This document shows positions 7,932 through 15,423 of a stretch of 64,000 nt of DNA, piece by piece. This stretch comes from Bacteroides stercoris ATCC 43183 (GTDB lineage: Bacteria > Bacteroidota > Bacteroidia > Bacteroidales > Bacteroidaceae), in the NCBI RefSeq assembly GCF_025147325.1, contig NZ_CP102262.1, forward strand, positions 3,658,001-3,722,000. The letters are read 5' to 3'. The notes beneath the pieces are model-generated. The model did no database searches and was not told the origin of the DNA. It saw nothing but the letters and a program-made list of their open reading frames with translations. Each line of letters starts with the position of its first letter. Position 1 is the stretch's first letter. The translations under genes were made by a program, and so were the position numbers.

Positions 7932-8372
7932 ATGGCGAATGCAGCTTTCAAATATCAGTCGGAAATAGATGTCTTAATCAATGAAGGAGCCAAACTTCCG
8001 CCTTTATCCGAACCCCAAAACAAAGATGCCTACAGATACGTTTTTAGAGAGATAAATCCCAATAACCACAAACCGGTATATATACAAAACCCGCAACGGA
8101 TAATTTCAGATACGGACAAGAAAAGAATAAATACGTCAGGATATGCATTATCCTGTTTTGAACAAAAGGATAAAGCCATTCAAAAGTACAATGCACTAAA
8201 AGCCAATATGAGGAATATAGCCCGCACTATGGGAGATGCTTTATGCAACGGAACGCTAAACAAAGAAGACGGTTTAATTACGCAAGCCAATAATGAAAGC
8301 CATTTTGACTTATACGAATATTGCGAATGTGATTTATCCGATAAATTTAAGATTATAAAAATACTAATATGA
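7932..8372 (+). CDS. Hypothetical protein, first gene of a two-gene unit
   Basis: 146 residues from the ATG at 7932; a GTG at 7923 in the same frame is the alternative start. There is no signal peptide or membrane segment. The protein is polar and helix-rich with an NIARTMGDALCNGTLNKEDG stretch and an acidic, Cys-containing tail (EYCECDLSD). I do not recognise the family. Its 3' end overlaps the start of the next gene by 4 bp, so the two are translationally coupled. Low GC relative to neighbours and position beside a recombinase suggest a small acquired module. Confidence 0.65.
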   Translation: MANAAFKYQSEIDVLINEGAKLPPLSEPQNKDAYRYVFREINPNNHKPVYIQNPQRIISDTDKKRINTSGYALSCFEQKDKAIQKYNALKANMRNIARTMGDALCNGTLNKEDGLITQANNESHFDLYEYCECDLSDKFKIIKILI

Positions 8373-9616
8373 AGACAATAAACGGTTTCAGTATCAATTT
8401 TGATTTCAGTAAACTTATTAAAGTTGCTGACTTGATTTACTATGATGGGCCTTTATTGTCTCATTACGTAAGCAACAAGGGAGAAAACTACTTATTCTAC
8501 TGGGTGGATGTAGATAATGAATATAACAGGTGGGTCGTTATCAGAACCGATATTTTTTCAATACAACAGTATTTAGAAAAGAAAAGTACGCTACATTCCA
8601 TAATAACACAACCTAATGACGGATTTGTATACACCGTAGATATTGATGATAAGATACATTATCATAACATTAAACTTGTGCCGATTGCCAACTTGCCAGA
8701 AGAATACACTCCAACGGAAAATTCTTACTATGCCTTTGAAATCGAAGACAATATTGATTTAGCTGCTATTTCCCAGAAATACTCTTCCGGAATATTAGAA
8801 ATACATATCAGCGGGAAAGATGTGAAATACGGCAGCATCCCCTTGAACAAGTTTGCTCCGATAATACCCAAAATAGAGGATATCAGAAAGTCGATGTCGT
8901 CCAAGTTTATTAAAAGAGTAAAACACTCAAATACCTATTTAGAGAGAAATGCCAAGCAAAATATAGACAGAGAATTACGTTTAGATACACAATATGAATA
9001 TATGTACTCGCTTGCCGGCTCTATCAGAATCATATTGAAACCGATTAATCAGCAAACATCTTTCAGTACGACATATTCTGATGATTTCGCACAAGATTTA
9101 ATACAATTATTCAAAGCAGGATATGATAAGAAGAGCATCCTGGACTTTTCCGGATTATACGACAAAAATATTCTGAAAAAGTACAATGACTTTGTTTCTT
9201 TCTTAAACGAAGAAAGTCTGGCAGTAGGAATCAAATGGTACAATGCCAACTCTAAGACTTCATACAAACAGGATATCAGCACCCATGATACAAAAAAAAT
9301 ATTAGCTAACCTATCCGATTTTGAATTTGATAATAAGGAAGAAATCAGACTGTGCGGCAGATTCTATTCAATCAATATCAGAACAGGAAACTATGCCTTT
9401 GAATCGGCCGAAGGAGATGATTTTAAATCTATCGGTTTTTTGGATGAAACAAGGCGACAAATGGCTTATAATATTGCATTTAATAAAACGTATCAGGTCG
9501 TTATAGAAAGAAAGACAATAGAACCTATCGGGGGAAAAGAAAAAATAAAAGATATTCTTATCTCATTTGTTGAAGCGGAAAGCGAGAAACCTATAACAAA
9601 GAATTCCCTCTCTTAA
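8369..9616 (+). CDS. Hypothetical protein, possibly DUF6575-like N-terminus
   Basis: 415 residues, soluble, starting inside the end of the upstream gene (ATGA overlap). The N-terminal block LIYYDGPLLSHYVSNKGENY followed by LFYWVDVDNEYNRW resembles what I remember of DUF6575, a family without known function; I am not certain of this. The remainder is Lys/Asn/Ile-rich with no motif I can name. Base composition is AT-rich compared with sppA, consistent with recent acquisition. The pair could be a toxin-antitoxin or defence unit, but the sequence does not prove that. Confidence 0.6.
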   Translation: MKTINGFSINFDFSKLIKVADLIYYDGPLLSHYVSNKGENYLFYWVDVDNEYNRWVVIRTDIFSIQQYLEKKSTLHSIITQPNDGFVYTVDIDDKIHYHNIKLVPIANLPEEYTPTENSYYAFEIEDNIDLAAISQKYSSGILEIHISGKDVKYGSIPLNKFAPIIPKIEDIRKSMSSKFIKRVKHSNTYLERNAKQNIDRELRLDTQYEYMYSLAGSIRIILKPINQQTSFSTTYSDDFAQDLIQLFKAGYDKKSILDFSGLYDKNILKKYNDFVSFLNEESLAVGIKWYNANSKTSYKQDISTHDTKKILANLSDFEFDNKEEIRLCGRFYSINIRTGNYAFESAEGDDFKSIGFLDETRRQMAYNIAFNKTYQVVIERKTIEPIGGKEKIKDILISFVEAESEKPITKNSLS

Positions 9617-9656
9617 ATATAAGGAGAAAGAATTCTTCACAGCATTCTCTGCATAA

Positions 9657-9697
9657 AGGGGGCTGTCGCACAAAAAAAGCGGCAGGCTCTTTTTATT
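9657..9697 (+). terminator. Probable terminator after the 7932-9616 unit
   Basis: GGGCTGTCGC and GCGGCAGGCTC form an imperfect stem around an A-rich loop, followed by TTTTTATTTAT. Confidence 0.5.
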
Positions 9698-9789
9698 TAT
9701 ATCCCCCGGTAAAAATGCAGAATAAAAGCCCCCCATGTGACAAACTGAAAATTCATGCGACAGATAGGGAAAATATCAACCTAATTATT

Positions 9790-9797
9790 TATCTTTG
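9790..9797 (+). promoter_or_regulatory. -7 box upstream of sppA
   Basis: TATCTTTG matches TAnnTTTG and lies 39 bp before the sppA ATG. No clear -33 element is seen. Confidence 0.55.
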
Positions 9798-9836
9798 TTA
9801 GCTTGAAAAGTTAGCATACCCAAAAACAATAAGACA

Positions 9837-11603
9837 ATGAAAGATTTCTTGAAATTTACGCTCGCCACCGTAACCGGTATTGTTATATCGAGCGTTGTGT
9901 TGTTTTTCATCAGTATTCTCGTAGTTTTCAGTATGGTTTCATCCTCGGAATCGGAAACGCAAGTACGTAAGAACTCCGTCATGATGCTGGACTTGAACGG
10001 TACACTGGCCGAACGCAGCCAGGAAAACCCACTGGACCTTATTATGAAGGATGATTACAAGACATACGGACTGGACGATATCCTCTCTTCCATTAAGAAA
10101 GCGAAAGAGAACGAGGATATCAAAGGTATTTATATTCAGGCTACTTCACTGGGAGCGGGGTTCGCCTCGCTGGAAGAGATTCGCAATGCTCTGAAAGACT
10201 TCAAGGAATCGGGTAAGTTTGTCGTGGCCTACGGTGATGCCTATACGCAGGGGTTATACTACCTGTCCAGCGTGGCCGATAAAGTTCTGCTGAACCCGCA
10301 AGGTATGCTCGAATGGCGGGGACTGGCAGCTACTCCTATGTTCTTCAAGGATTTATTAGAGAAAGTGGGCGTGGAGATGCAGGTGTTTAAGGTGGGTACA
10401 TACAAATCGGCAGTAGAACCGTTTATCTCCACCGAAATGAGTGCAGCCAACCGCGAGCAGATAAATGTATACCTGTCGTCCATTTGGGGACAGATTACGA
10501 GCGCCGTTGCCGAATCGCGCAACCTGTCCGTAGAGGCATTGAACAAGGAAGCCGACCGCATGCTGATGTTTTACCCCGCAGAGGAAAGCGTGAAGAACGG
10601 GTTGGTGGACACCTTAATATATAAGAATGATGTACGCGACTACCTGAAAAACCTGGCAGGCATCGACAAGGACGACAACATGCCGATACTGGGCATTCAG
10701 GACATGATAAACGTGAAAAAGAACGTGCCCAGAGACAAGAGCGGAAACGTAATTGCCGTATATTATGCGTATGGTGAGATTGACGGCGGTTCGTCCGCCT
10801 CTACCGACGAGGGTATCAACTCCGAAAAGGTTATCAAAGACCTGCGTAAGCTGAAAGATAATGAAAATGTAAAAGCCGTAGTGCTGCGTGTGAACTCTCC
10901 GGGCGGCAGCGCATACGGTTCCGAACAGATATGGTACGCCGTAAACCAACTGAAAAAGGAGAAACCGGTAATCGTATCCATGGGCGATTATGCCGCATCG
11001 GGCGGTTACTACATCTCCTGCAACGCCGATACCATCGTTGCCGAACCTACCACACTGACCGGCTCTATCGGCATCTTCGGAATGATGCCCAACGCCAAAG
11101 GGCTGACGGAGAAACTGGGTGTGAACTTCGACGTAGTAAAGACCAACCCGTATGCCGACTTCGGCAACCTGACCCGCCCCATGAACGACGGTGAAAAGGG
11201 ATTGATGCAGATGTATGTCAACAACGGCTACGAACTCTTCCTGACCCGCTGCTCCGACGGACGCGGCATCAGTATGGAAGAATTGGACAAGATAGCGCAA
11301 GGCCGTGTATGGACCGGAAGCACCGCCAAAGAACTGGGACTGGTGGACGAATTGGGCGGCCTGGACAAGGCGTTGGAGATTGCCATTGCAAAAGCAGGTG
11401 TAGACGCTTACACCGTAATGAGTTATCCGAAGAAAGAGGGTTTCTTGGAAAGCCTGATGAATACGAATCCCGGAAATTATATCAAGGGTCGCATGCTGAA
11501 CGGCAAAATGAGCGATATGTACCGTCAGTTCAGCATCATCGAGAACTTCGACAAGATAGACCGCATACAGGCACGCGTACCGTTTGAACTGAACATACAA
11601 TAA
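9837..11603 (+). CDS. sppA: Signal peptide peptidase SppA (long form)
   Basis: 588 residues, the length of the two-domain (67-kDa type) SppA. An N-terminal membrane anchor (VTGIVISSVVLFFISILVVF) precedes two ClpP/crotonase-like repeats. The general base is Lys190 in GTYKSAVEPF and the nucleophile Ser388 in GDYAASGGYY, the Lys/Ser dyad split between the two repeats as in E. coli SppA. SIGIFG and GRVWTG are further family marks. The enzyme degrades cleaved signal peptides in the inner membrane. It is followed after 6 bp by lpxK, so the two are probably cotranscribed. Confidence 0.93.
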   Translation: MKDFLKFTLATVTGIVISSVVLFFISILVVFSMVSSSESETQVRKNSVMMLDLNGTLAERSQENPLDLIMKDDYKTYGLDDILSSIKKAKENEDIKGIYIQATSLGAGFASLEEIRNALKDFKESGKFVVAYGDAYTQGLYYLSSVADKVLLNPQGMLEWRGLAATPMFFKDLLEKVGVEMQVFKVGTYKSAVEPFISTEMSAANREQINVYLSSIWGQITSAVAESRNLSVEALNKEADRMLMFYPAEESVKNGLVDTLIYKNDVRDYLKNLAGIDKDDNMPILGIQDMINVKKNVPRDKSGNVIAVYYAYGEIDGGSSASTDEGINSEKVIKDLRKLKDNENVKAVVLRVNSPGGSAYGSEQIWYAVNQLKKEKPVIVSMGDYAASGGYYISCNADTIVAEPTTLTGSIGIFGMMPNAKGLTEKLGVNFDVVKTNPYADFGNLTRPMNDGEKGLMQMYVNNGYELFLTRCSDGRGISMEELDKIAQGRVWTGSTAKELGLVDELGGLDKALEIAIAKAGVDAYTVMSYPKKEGFLESLMNTNPGNYIKGRMLNGKMSDMYRQFSIIENFDKIDRIQARVPFELNIQ

Positions 11604-11609
11604 ATTTAA

Positions 11610-12713
11610 ATGAAAGATGCATCCGTAAAAATACATCATTGGCTATATCCCTTGGCCTGGCTCTACGGGGCAGGGGTGTGCTTGCGAAACAAACTCTTTG
11701 ACTGGGGCTGGCTCCGGTCAAGGAGTTTTGACGTTCCTGTGATATGTGTAGGCAACATCGCCGTAGGTGGAACGGGCAAAACGCCGCATACGGAGTATCT
11801 GATAAAGTTATTGCAGAATGAGGGCATAAACGTAGCCACACTGAGCCGCGGATACAAACGGAAGAGCAAAGGTTACATACTGGCAACCGCCGAAAGCAGC
11901 GTACAGAAAATCGGCGATGAACCCTATCAGATAAAGAGCAAGTTTCCAGATATACGGGTAGCGGTAGATGAAAACCGCTGTCACGGCATCGAGCAGTTGC
12001 TTACATTGAAGAGTCCTGCCGTGGATGCAGTGTTACTGGACGATGCCTTCCAGCATCGCCATGTAAAGGCAGGAATGAATATCCTGCTGACCGACTATCA
12101 CCGGTTGCTGTGTGACGACGCCCTGTTGCCTGCCGGAAGACTGCGCGAACCCGCCTGCGGGAAAAACCGCGCCCAGATAGTCATTGTAACGAAGTGTCCG
12201 GATGATATCAAGCCGATAGATTTCAACATCATCACCAAGAGGTTGAATCTGTATCCGTACCAGCAATTGTATTTCTCCAGGTTCCGCTATGGCTCGCTGA
12301 TGCCACTGTTCCCCGAAAAGGCAAAAGGCAGAATTACCTGCACCGGAGACGAACAGGTGCTACTCGTTACGGGCATCGCCTCTCCCGCCCCACTGGTGGA
12401 AGAAGTGAAATCCTACACCCCCAGCGTCAATCTGCTGGAGTTCGGCGACCACCATGACTTCGGCGAGAAAGACTTGCAGGTCATCGAGAAACAATTTAAC
12501 CTGTTGAAGGGAAACAACAGGCTGATTATCACGACAGAGAAAGATGCTACCCGACTGAAGAACCATCCCAACCTGAACGAAACACTGAAGCCGTACATTT
12601 ATGTGCTTCCCATCGAAATAGAGTTTTTACAAAATCAACAATATATATTTAACCAAAACATTATTGGCTATGTTAGAACGTATTCAAGAAACCGCAGCTT
12701 ATCTGAAAGGTAA
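11610..12713 (+). CDS. lpxK: Tetraacyldisaccharide 4'-kinase
   Basis: 367 residues. LpxK phosphorylates the 4' position of the tetraacyldisaccharide intermediate to give lipid IVA, the sixth step of lipid A synthesis, at the inner membrane. The P-loop GNIAVGGTGKTPHTEY begins at residue 48; LDDAFQHRHVK and TTEKDATRLKN are conserved blocks of the family, and WLYPLAWLYGAGVCLRN is the N-terminal membrane-associated helix. It follows sppA by 6 bp, and its 3' end overlaps the purine phosphorylase gene by 44 bp in a different frame, an unusually long overlap that suggests tight coupling. Confidence 0.93.
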   Translation: MKDASVKIHHWLYPLAWLYGAGVCLRNKLFDWGWLRSRSFDVPVICVGNIAVGGTGKTPHTEYLIKLLQNEGINVATLSRGYKRKSKGYILATAESSVQKIGDEPYQIKSKFPDIRVAVDENRCHGIEQLLTLKSPAVDAVLLDDAFQHRHVKAGMNILLTDYHRLLCDDALLPAGRLREPACGKNRAQIVIVTKCPDDIKPIDFNIITKRLNLYPYQQLYFSRFRYGSLMPLFPEKAKGRITCTGDEQVLLVTGIASPAPLVEEVKSYTPSVNLLEFGDHHDFGEKDLQVIEKQFNLLKGNNRLIITTEKDATRLKNHPNLNETLKPYIYVLPIEIEFLQNQQYIFNQNIIGYVRTYSRNRSLSER

Positions 12714-13479
12714 GATGCACACGCATCCTGAGACAGCAATTATCCTCGGAACCGGACTTGGCAGCCTTGCAGGTGAGATTACCGAGAAGTATGAAATAAA
12801 GTATGAGGATATTCCCAACTTCCCCGTTTCTACGGTAGAGGGACACAGCGGCAAACTGATTTTCGGCAAGCTGGGTAATAAGGATATTATGGCCATGCAA
12901 GGACGCTTCCACTTCTATGAGGGATATTCCATGAAGGAAGTGACCTTCCCGGTACGTGTAATGCGGGAACTGGGTATCAAGACCTTGTTTGTTTCTAATG
13001 CCAGCGGCGGTACGAATCCCGATTTTGAAATCGGCGACCTGATGATTATCACCGATCACATCAATTTCTTCCCCGAACATCCGCTGCACGGCAGGAATAT
13101 TCCGTATGGCCCGCGCTTCCCGGACATGAGCGAGGCGTACGATAAAGAGCTTATCCGCAAGGCGGATGCAATTGCCGCTGAAAAGGGTATCAAGGTGCAA
13201 CACGGTGTGTACATCGGCACGCAAGGGCCTACGTTTGAAACTCCGGCGGAATACAAGATGTTCCGTATCCTGGGTGCGGATGCGGTAGGTATGTCTACCG
13301 TTCCCGAAGTAATCGTAGCGAACCACTGCGGTATCAAAGTGTTCGGCGTATCGGTTATCACGGACTTAGGCGTGGAAGGCAAGATTGTAGAGGTTTCCCA
13401 CGAAGAAGTGCAGAAAGCTGCGGATGCCGCACAGCCGAAGATGACGGAGATTATGAGGGAGTTGATTAACAGAGCGTAA
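12670..13479 (+). CDS. punA: Purine-nucleoside phosphorylase
   Basis: 269 residues from the ATG at 12670; a TTG two codons upstream is less likely. The enzyme cleaves purine (deoxy)nucleosides with phosphate to the base and (deoxy)ribose 1-phosphate for salvage. Motifs of the trimeric PNP/MTAP family are in order: ILGTGLGSLAGEI, STVEGHSGKL, QGRFHFYEGY, NASGGTNPDFEIGDLMII, QGPTFETPAEYKM and GADAVGMSTVPE followed by VIVANH. The start lies inside lpxK. The gene is followed by a 110-bp spacer with a long imperfect inverted repeat before thiL. Confidence 0.92.
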   Translation: MLERIQETAAYLKGKMHTHPETAIILGTGLGSLAGEITEKYEIKYEDIPNFPVSTVEGHSGKLIFGKLGNKDIMAMQGRFHFYEGYSMKEVTFPVRVMRELGIKTLFVSNASGGTNPDFEIGDLMIITDHINFFPEHPLHGRNIPYGPRFPDMSEAYDKELIRKADAIAAEKGIKVQHGVYIGTQGPTFETPAEYKMFRILGADAVGMSTVPEVIVANHCGIKVFGVSVITDLGVEGKIVEVSHEEVQKAADAAQPKMTEIMRELINRA

Positions 13480-13489
13480 GTAAATAAAT

Positions 13490-13575
13490 GGTTGAAAGTT
13501 GATAGTCGGGAGTTGAAAGTTGCCGTGCAGTGTAAGTACGCGGTAACTATTCGCTTTTAACTATCAACTTTAACC
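13490..13575 (+). terminator. Imperfect inverted repeat between punA and thiL
   Basis: GGTTGAAAGTTGATAG near 13491 pairs with CTATCAACTTTAACC near 13560, leaving a loop of about 50 nt. It may be a weak terminator or processing site; no U-run follows directly. Confidence 0.35.
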
Positions 13576-13590
13576 TTTCAACTAATTAAG

Positions 13591-14652
13591 ATGAGAACAG
13601 AAATAGCAACTCTCGGTGAGTTCGGCCTCATCCGCCACCTAACCGAGAGTATCGAATTAAAAAACGAATCAAGCCGGTACGGCATCGGGGATGATGCCGC
13701 CGTCCTCTCCTACCCGGCGGACAAAGAAGTGCTGGTAACCACCGATTTGTTACTGGAAGGCGTACATTTCGATTTGACGTATGTACCTTTGAAACATTTG
13801 GGATATAAATCGGCCGTAGTAAATTTTTCCGATATATATGCCATGAACGGTACACCCCGGCAAATCACTGTTTCGCTGGGACTGTCCAAACGTTTCAGCG
13901 TAGAGGATATGGAGGAGTTGTATGCCGGCATCCGCCTTGCCTGTGAGGAATACGGAGTGGATATTGTAGGCGGTGATACCTCTTCTTCCTATACGGGACT
14001 CACAATCAGCATCACTTGTATCGGTGAAGGTGAGAAAGGAAAGGTCGTTTATCGCAACGGCGCCAAAGAGACCGACCTTATCTGTGTTTCCGGCGACTTA
14101 GGTGCAGCCTATATGGGCTTGCAACTGCTGGAACGTGAGAAGAGCGTCCTTAAAGGGGGTGACAAAGATTTACAACCTGATTTCGCTGGCAAAGAGTATC
14201 TGCTGGAACGGCAACTGAAACCGGAAGCCCGCCGCGACATTATTCAGAAGTTGGCTAAAGAAGGTATTCAGCCTACTTCCATGATGGATGTTTCCGACGG
14301 CCTATCCTCGGAATTACTGCATATCTGCACGCAAAGCAAGGTCGGTTGCCGCATCTATGAGGAGCATATTCCCATCGACTACCAAACGGCCGTCATGGCA
14401 GAGGAGTTCAACATGAACCTGACGACTTGCGCCCTCAACGGCGGCGAGGATTACGAACTGCTGTTCACCGTGCCCATTGCCGACCATGAAAAGGTTTCCG
14501 AAATGGAAGGCATTAAGCTGATAGGCCATATCACTAAGCCGGAACTGGGTTGTGCCCTCATCAGCCGCGACGGACAGGAATTTGAACTGAAGGCACAAGG
14601 CTGGAATCCGCTTAAAGAGGAATCTGCCGCTCAACAGGAAGAGGTTGAATAG
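13591..14652 (+). CDS. thiL: Thiamine-phosphate kinase
   Basis: 353 residues. ThiL phosphorylates thiamine monophosphate to the active cofactor thiamine diphosphate. AIR-synthase-like fold motifs are clear: GIGDDAAVL (metal/ATP), TTDLLLEGVHFDLTY, KSAVVNFSDIYAMNGTPRQI, IVGGDTSSS, MMDVSDGLSSELLHI and NGGEDYELLFTVP. The C-terminus has a short Glu/Gln-rich extension (EESAAQQEEVE). The gene stands alone; no thiamine biosynthesis neighbours are present in the window. A strong terminator follows at 14782. Confidence 0.93.
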   Translation: MRTEIATLGEFGLIRHLTESIELKNESSRYGIGDDAAVLSYPADKEVLVTTDLLLEGVHFDLTYVPLKHLGYKSAVVNFSDIYAMNGTPRQITVSLGLSKRFSVEDMEELYAGIRLACEEYGVDIVGGDTSSSYTGLTISITCIGEGEKGKVVYRNGAKETDLICVSGDLGAAYMGLQLLEREKSVLKGGDKDLQPDFAGKEYLLERQLKPEARRDIIQKLAKEGIQPTSMMDVSDGLSSELLHICTQSKVGCRIYEEHIPIDYQTAVMAEEFNMNLTTCALNGGEDYELLFTVPIADHEKVSEMEGIKLIGHITKPELGCALISRDGQEFELKAQGWNPLKEESAAQQEEVE

Positions 14653-14781
14653 ACAAAATGCCTCAAAACCGGGGAAAAGAGGATATCAAATAGAAATCCG
14701 AAAATGACAAAACCTCAAGAATAAAATAAAAGAAGAAGGCATAAATAACGGATTTATTCCATACTCCTCTAAAAAAAATAT

Positions 14782-14825
14782 ACGCTGATAATTAACCATA
14801 TAGAGAATTATCAGCGTTTTTTATT
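14782..14825 (+). terminator. Terminator downstream of thiL
   Basis: A perfect 12-bp stem (ACGCTGATAATT 14782-14793, AATTATCAGCGT 14806-14817) is followed by a T-run. Confidence 0.85.
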
Positions 14826-14835
14826 TCCTAACCTC

Positions 14836-14866
14836 TTGCATAGTCCAAAACTTTCACTACCTTTGC
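14836..14866 (+). promoter_or_regulatory. Promoter of tRNA-Phe
   Basis: TTG at 14836-14838 and TACCTTTGC at 14858-14866 are spaced by 19 bp, matching the Bacteroides -33/-7 consensus. The tRNA begins 21 bp after the box. Confidence 0.8.
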
Positions 14867-14887
14867 AACCGCAAAAGAGATAAAAAT

Positions 14888-14963
14888 GGTGCCATAGCTC
14901 AGTTGGTAGAGCAAAGGACTGAAAATCCTTGTGTCCCCGGTTCGATTCCTGGTGGCACCACCA
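14888..14963 (+). tRNA. tRNA-Phe (GAA)
   Basis: 76 nt including an encoded CCA. The acceptor GGTGCCA pairs with TGGCACC, the D-arm contains AGCTCAGTTGGTAGAGC, the anticodon loop CTGAAAA gives anticodon GAA, and the T-arm contains GGTTCGATTCC. The integrase of the conjugative element starts about 460 bp downstream, so the 3' end should be considered as a possible attachment site. Confidence 0.95.
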
Positions 14964-14984
14964 AAAAGCTTTTCAATTTTAGAA

Positions 14985-15022
14985 AACCCTTGAATTAGAG
15001 ATAGTTCAAGGGTTCTTTTTTT
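14985..15022 (+). terminator. Terminator downstream of tRNA-Phe
   Basis: AACCCTTGAA (14985-14994) pairs perfectly with TTCAAGGGTT (15005-15014) and is followed by CTTTTTTT. Confidence 0.85.
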
Positions 15023-15170
15023 ACCCTCGCTACGCATTTCATTACATATTTGTGAAGTTGGATTTCGCCAATTCAGTGGCTTTTTTTAAGGCTTTTGAAA
15101 AAGCCATAAATATGTATCATACTTCATTGTTTTTCAACTATTTGACAATTCCAATCTCCGGTGTGAAAAA

Positions 15171-15180
15171 GTAATTTTGC
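15171..15180 (+). other. Possible attachment core of the conjugative element (GTANNTTTGC type)
   Basis: GTAATTTTGC fits the GTANNTTTGC core described for CTnDOT attachment sites and lies about 240 bp upstream of the integrase start, within the dyad at 15070-15347. No second copy was found on the right side, so the assignment is tentative. Confidence 0.35.
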
Positions 15181-15253
15181 ACACATGACCGGATGGAGTT
15201 GAAAATGTGAAAGAAATTTAAAAATTCGGTATTCCCCATCGGGATAAAAAAAA

Positions 15254-15293
15254 GGAATCGAACCCGGGATACAAAAGGCAATTCGAACCTGAG
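15254..15293 (-). other. Two tRNA T-arm-like motifs in reverse orientation
   Basis: Read on the minus strand, 15254-15269 gives TCCCGGGTTCGATTCC and 15277-15293 contains CAGGTTCGAATTGCC. Both resemble tRNA T-arms (GGTTCGAnTCC). The rest of a tRNA is not present. Confidence 0.4.
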
Positions 15294-15423
15294 AAAAATG
15301 GGATTTTTATGGCTTTTCCACAAGTCCCTCAAAAAAGCCACCGAATTTAACACTTCGCTCCACGTCCTCATGCCATCCGGTTTTGACGAAACAATTGAAT
15401 GTAAACCTCAAAAAACAAAAGTG

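Larger units (their letters stand above)
15070..15347 (+). repeat. Large dyad upstream of the integrase gene
   Basis: The outer arm AATTCAGTGGCTTTTTT (15070-15086) matches the reverse complement of 15331-15347 with one mismatch. The inner arm (15097-15110, AAAAGCCATAAA core) matches the reverse complement of 15306-15319. Both pairs share a centre near 15208. These are candidates for integrase arm-type sites or a regulatory dyad. No gene is seen in 15023-15423. Confidence 0.6.
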
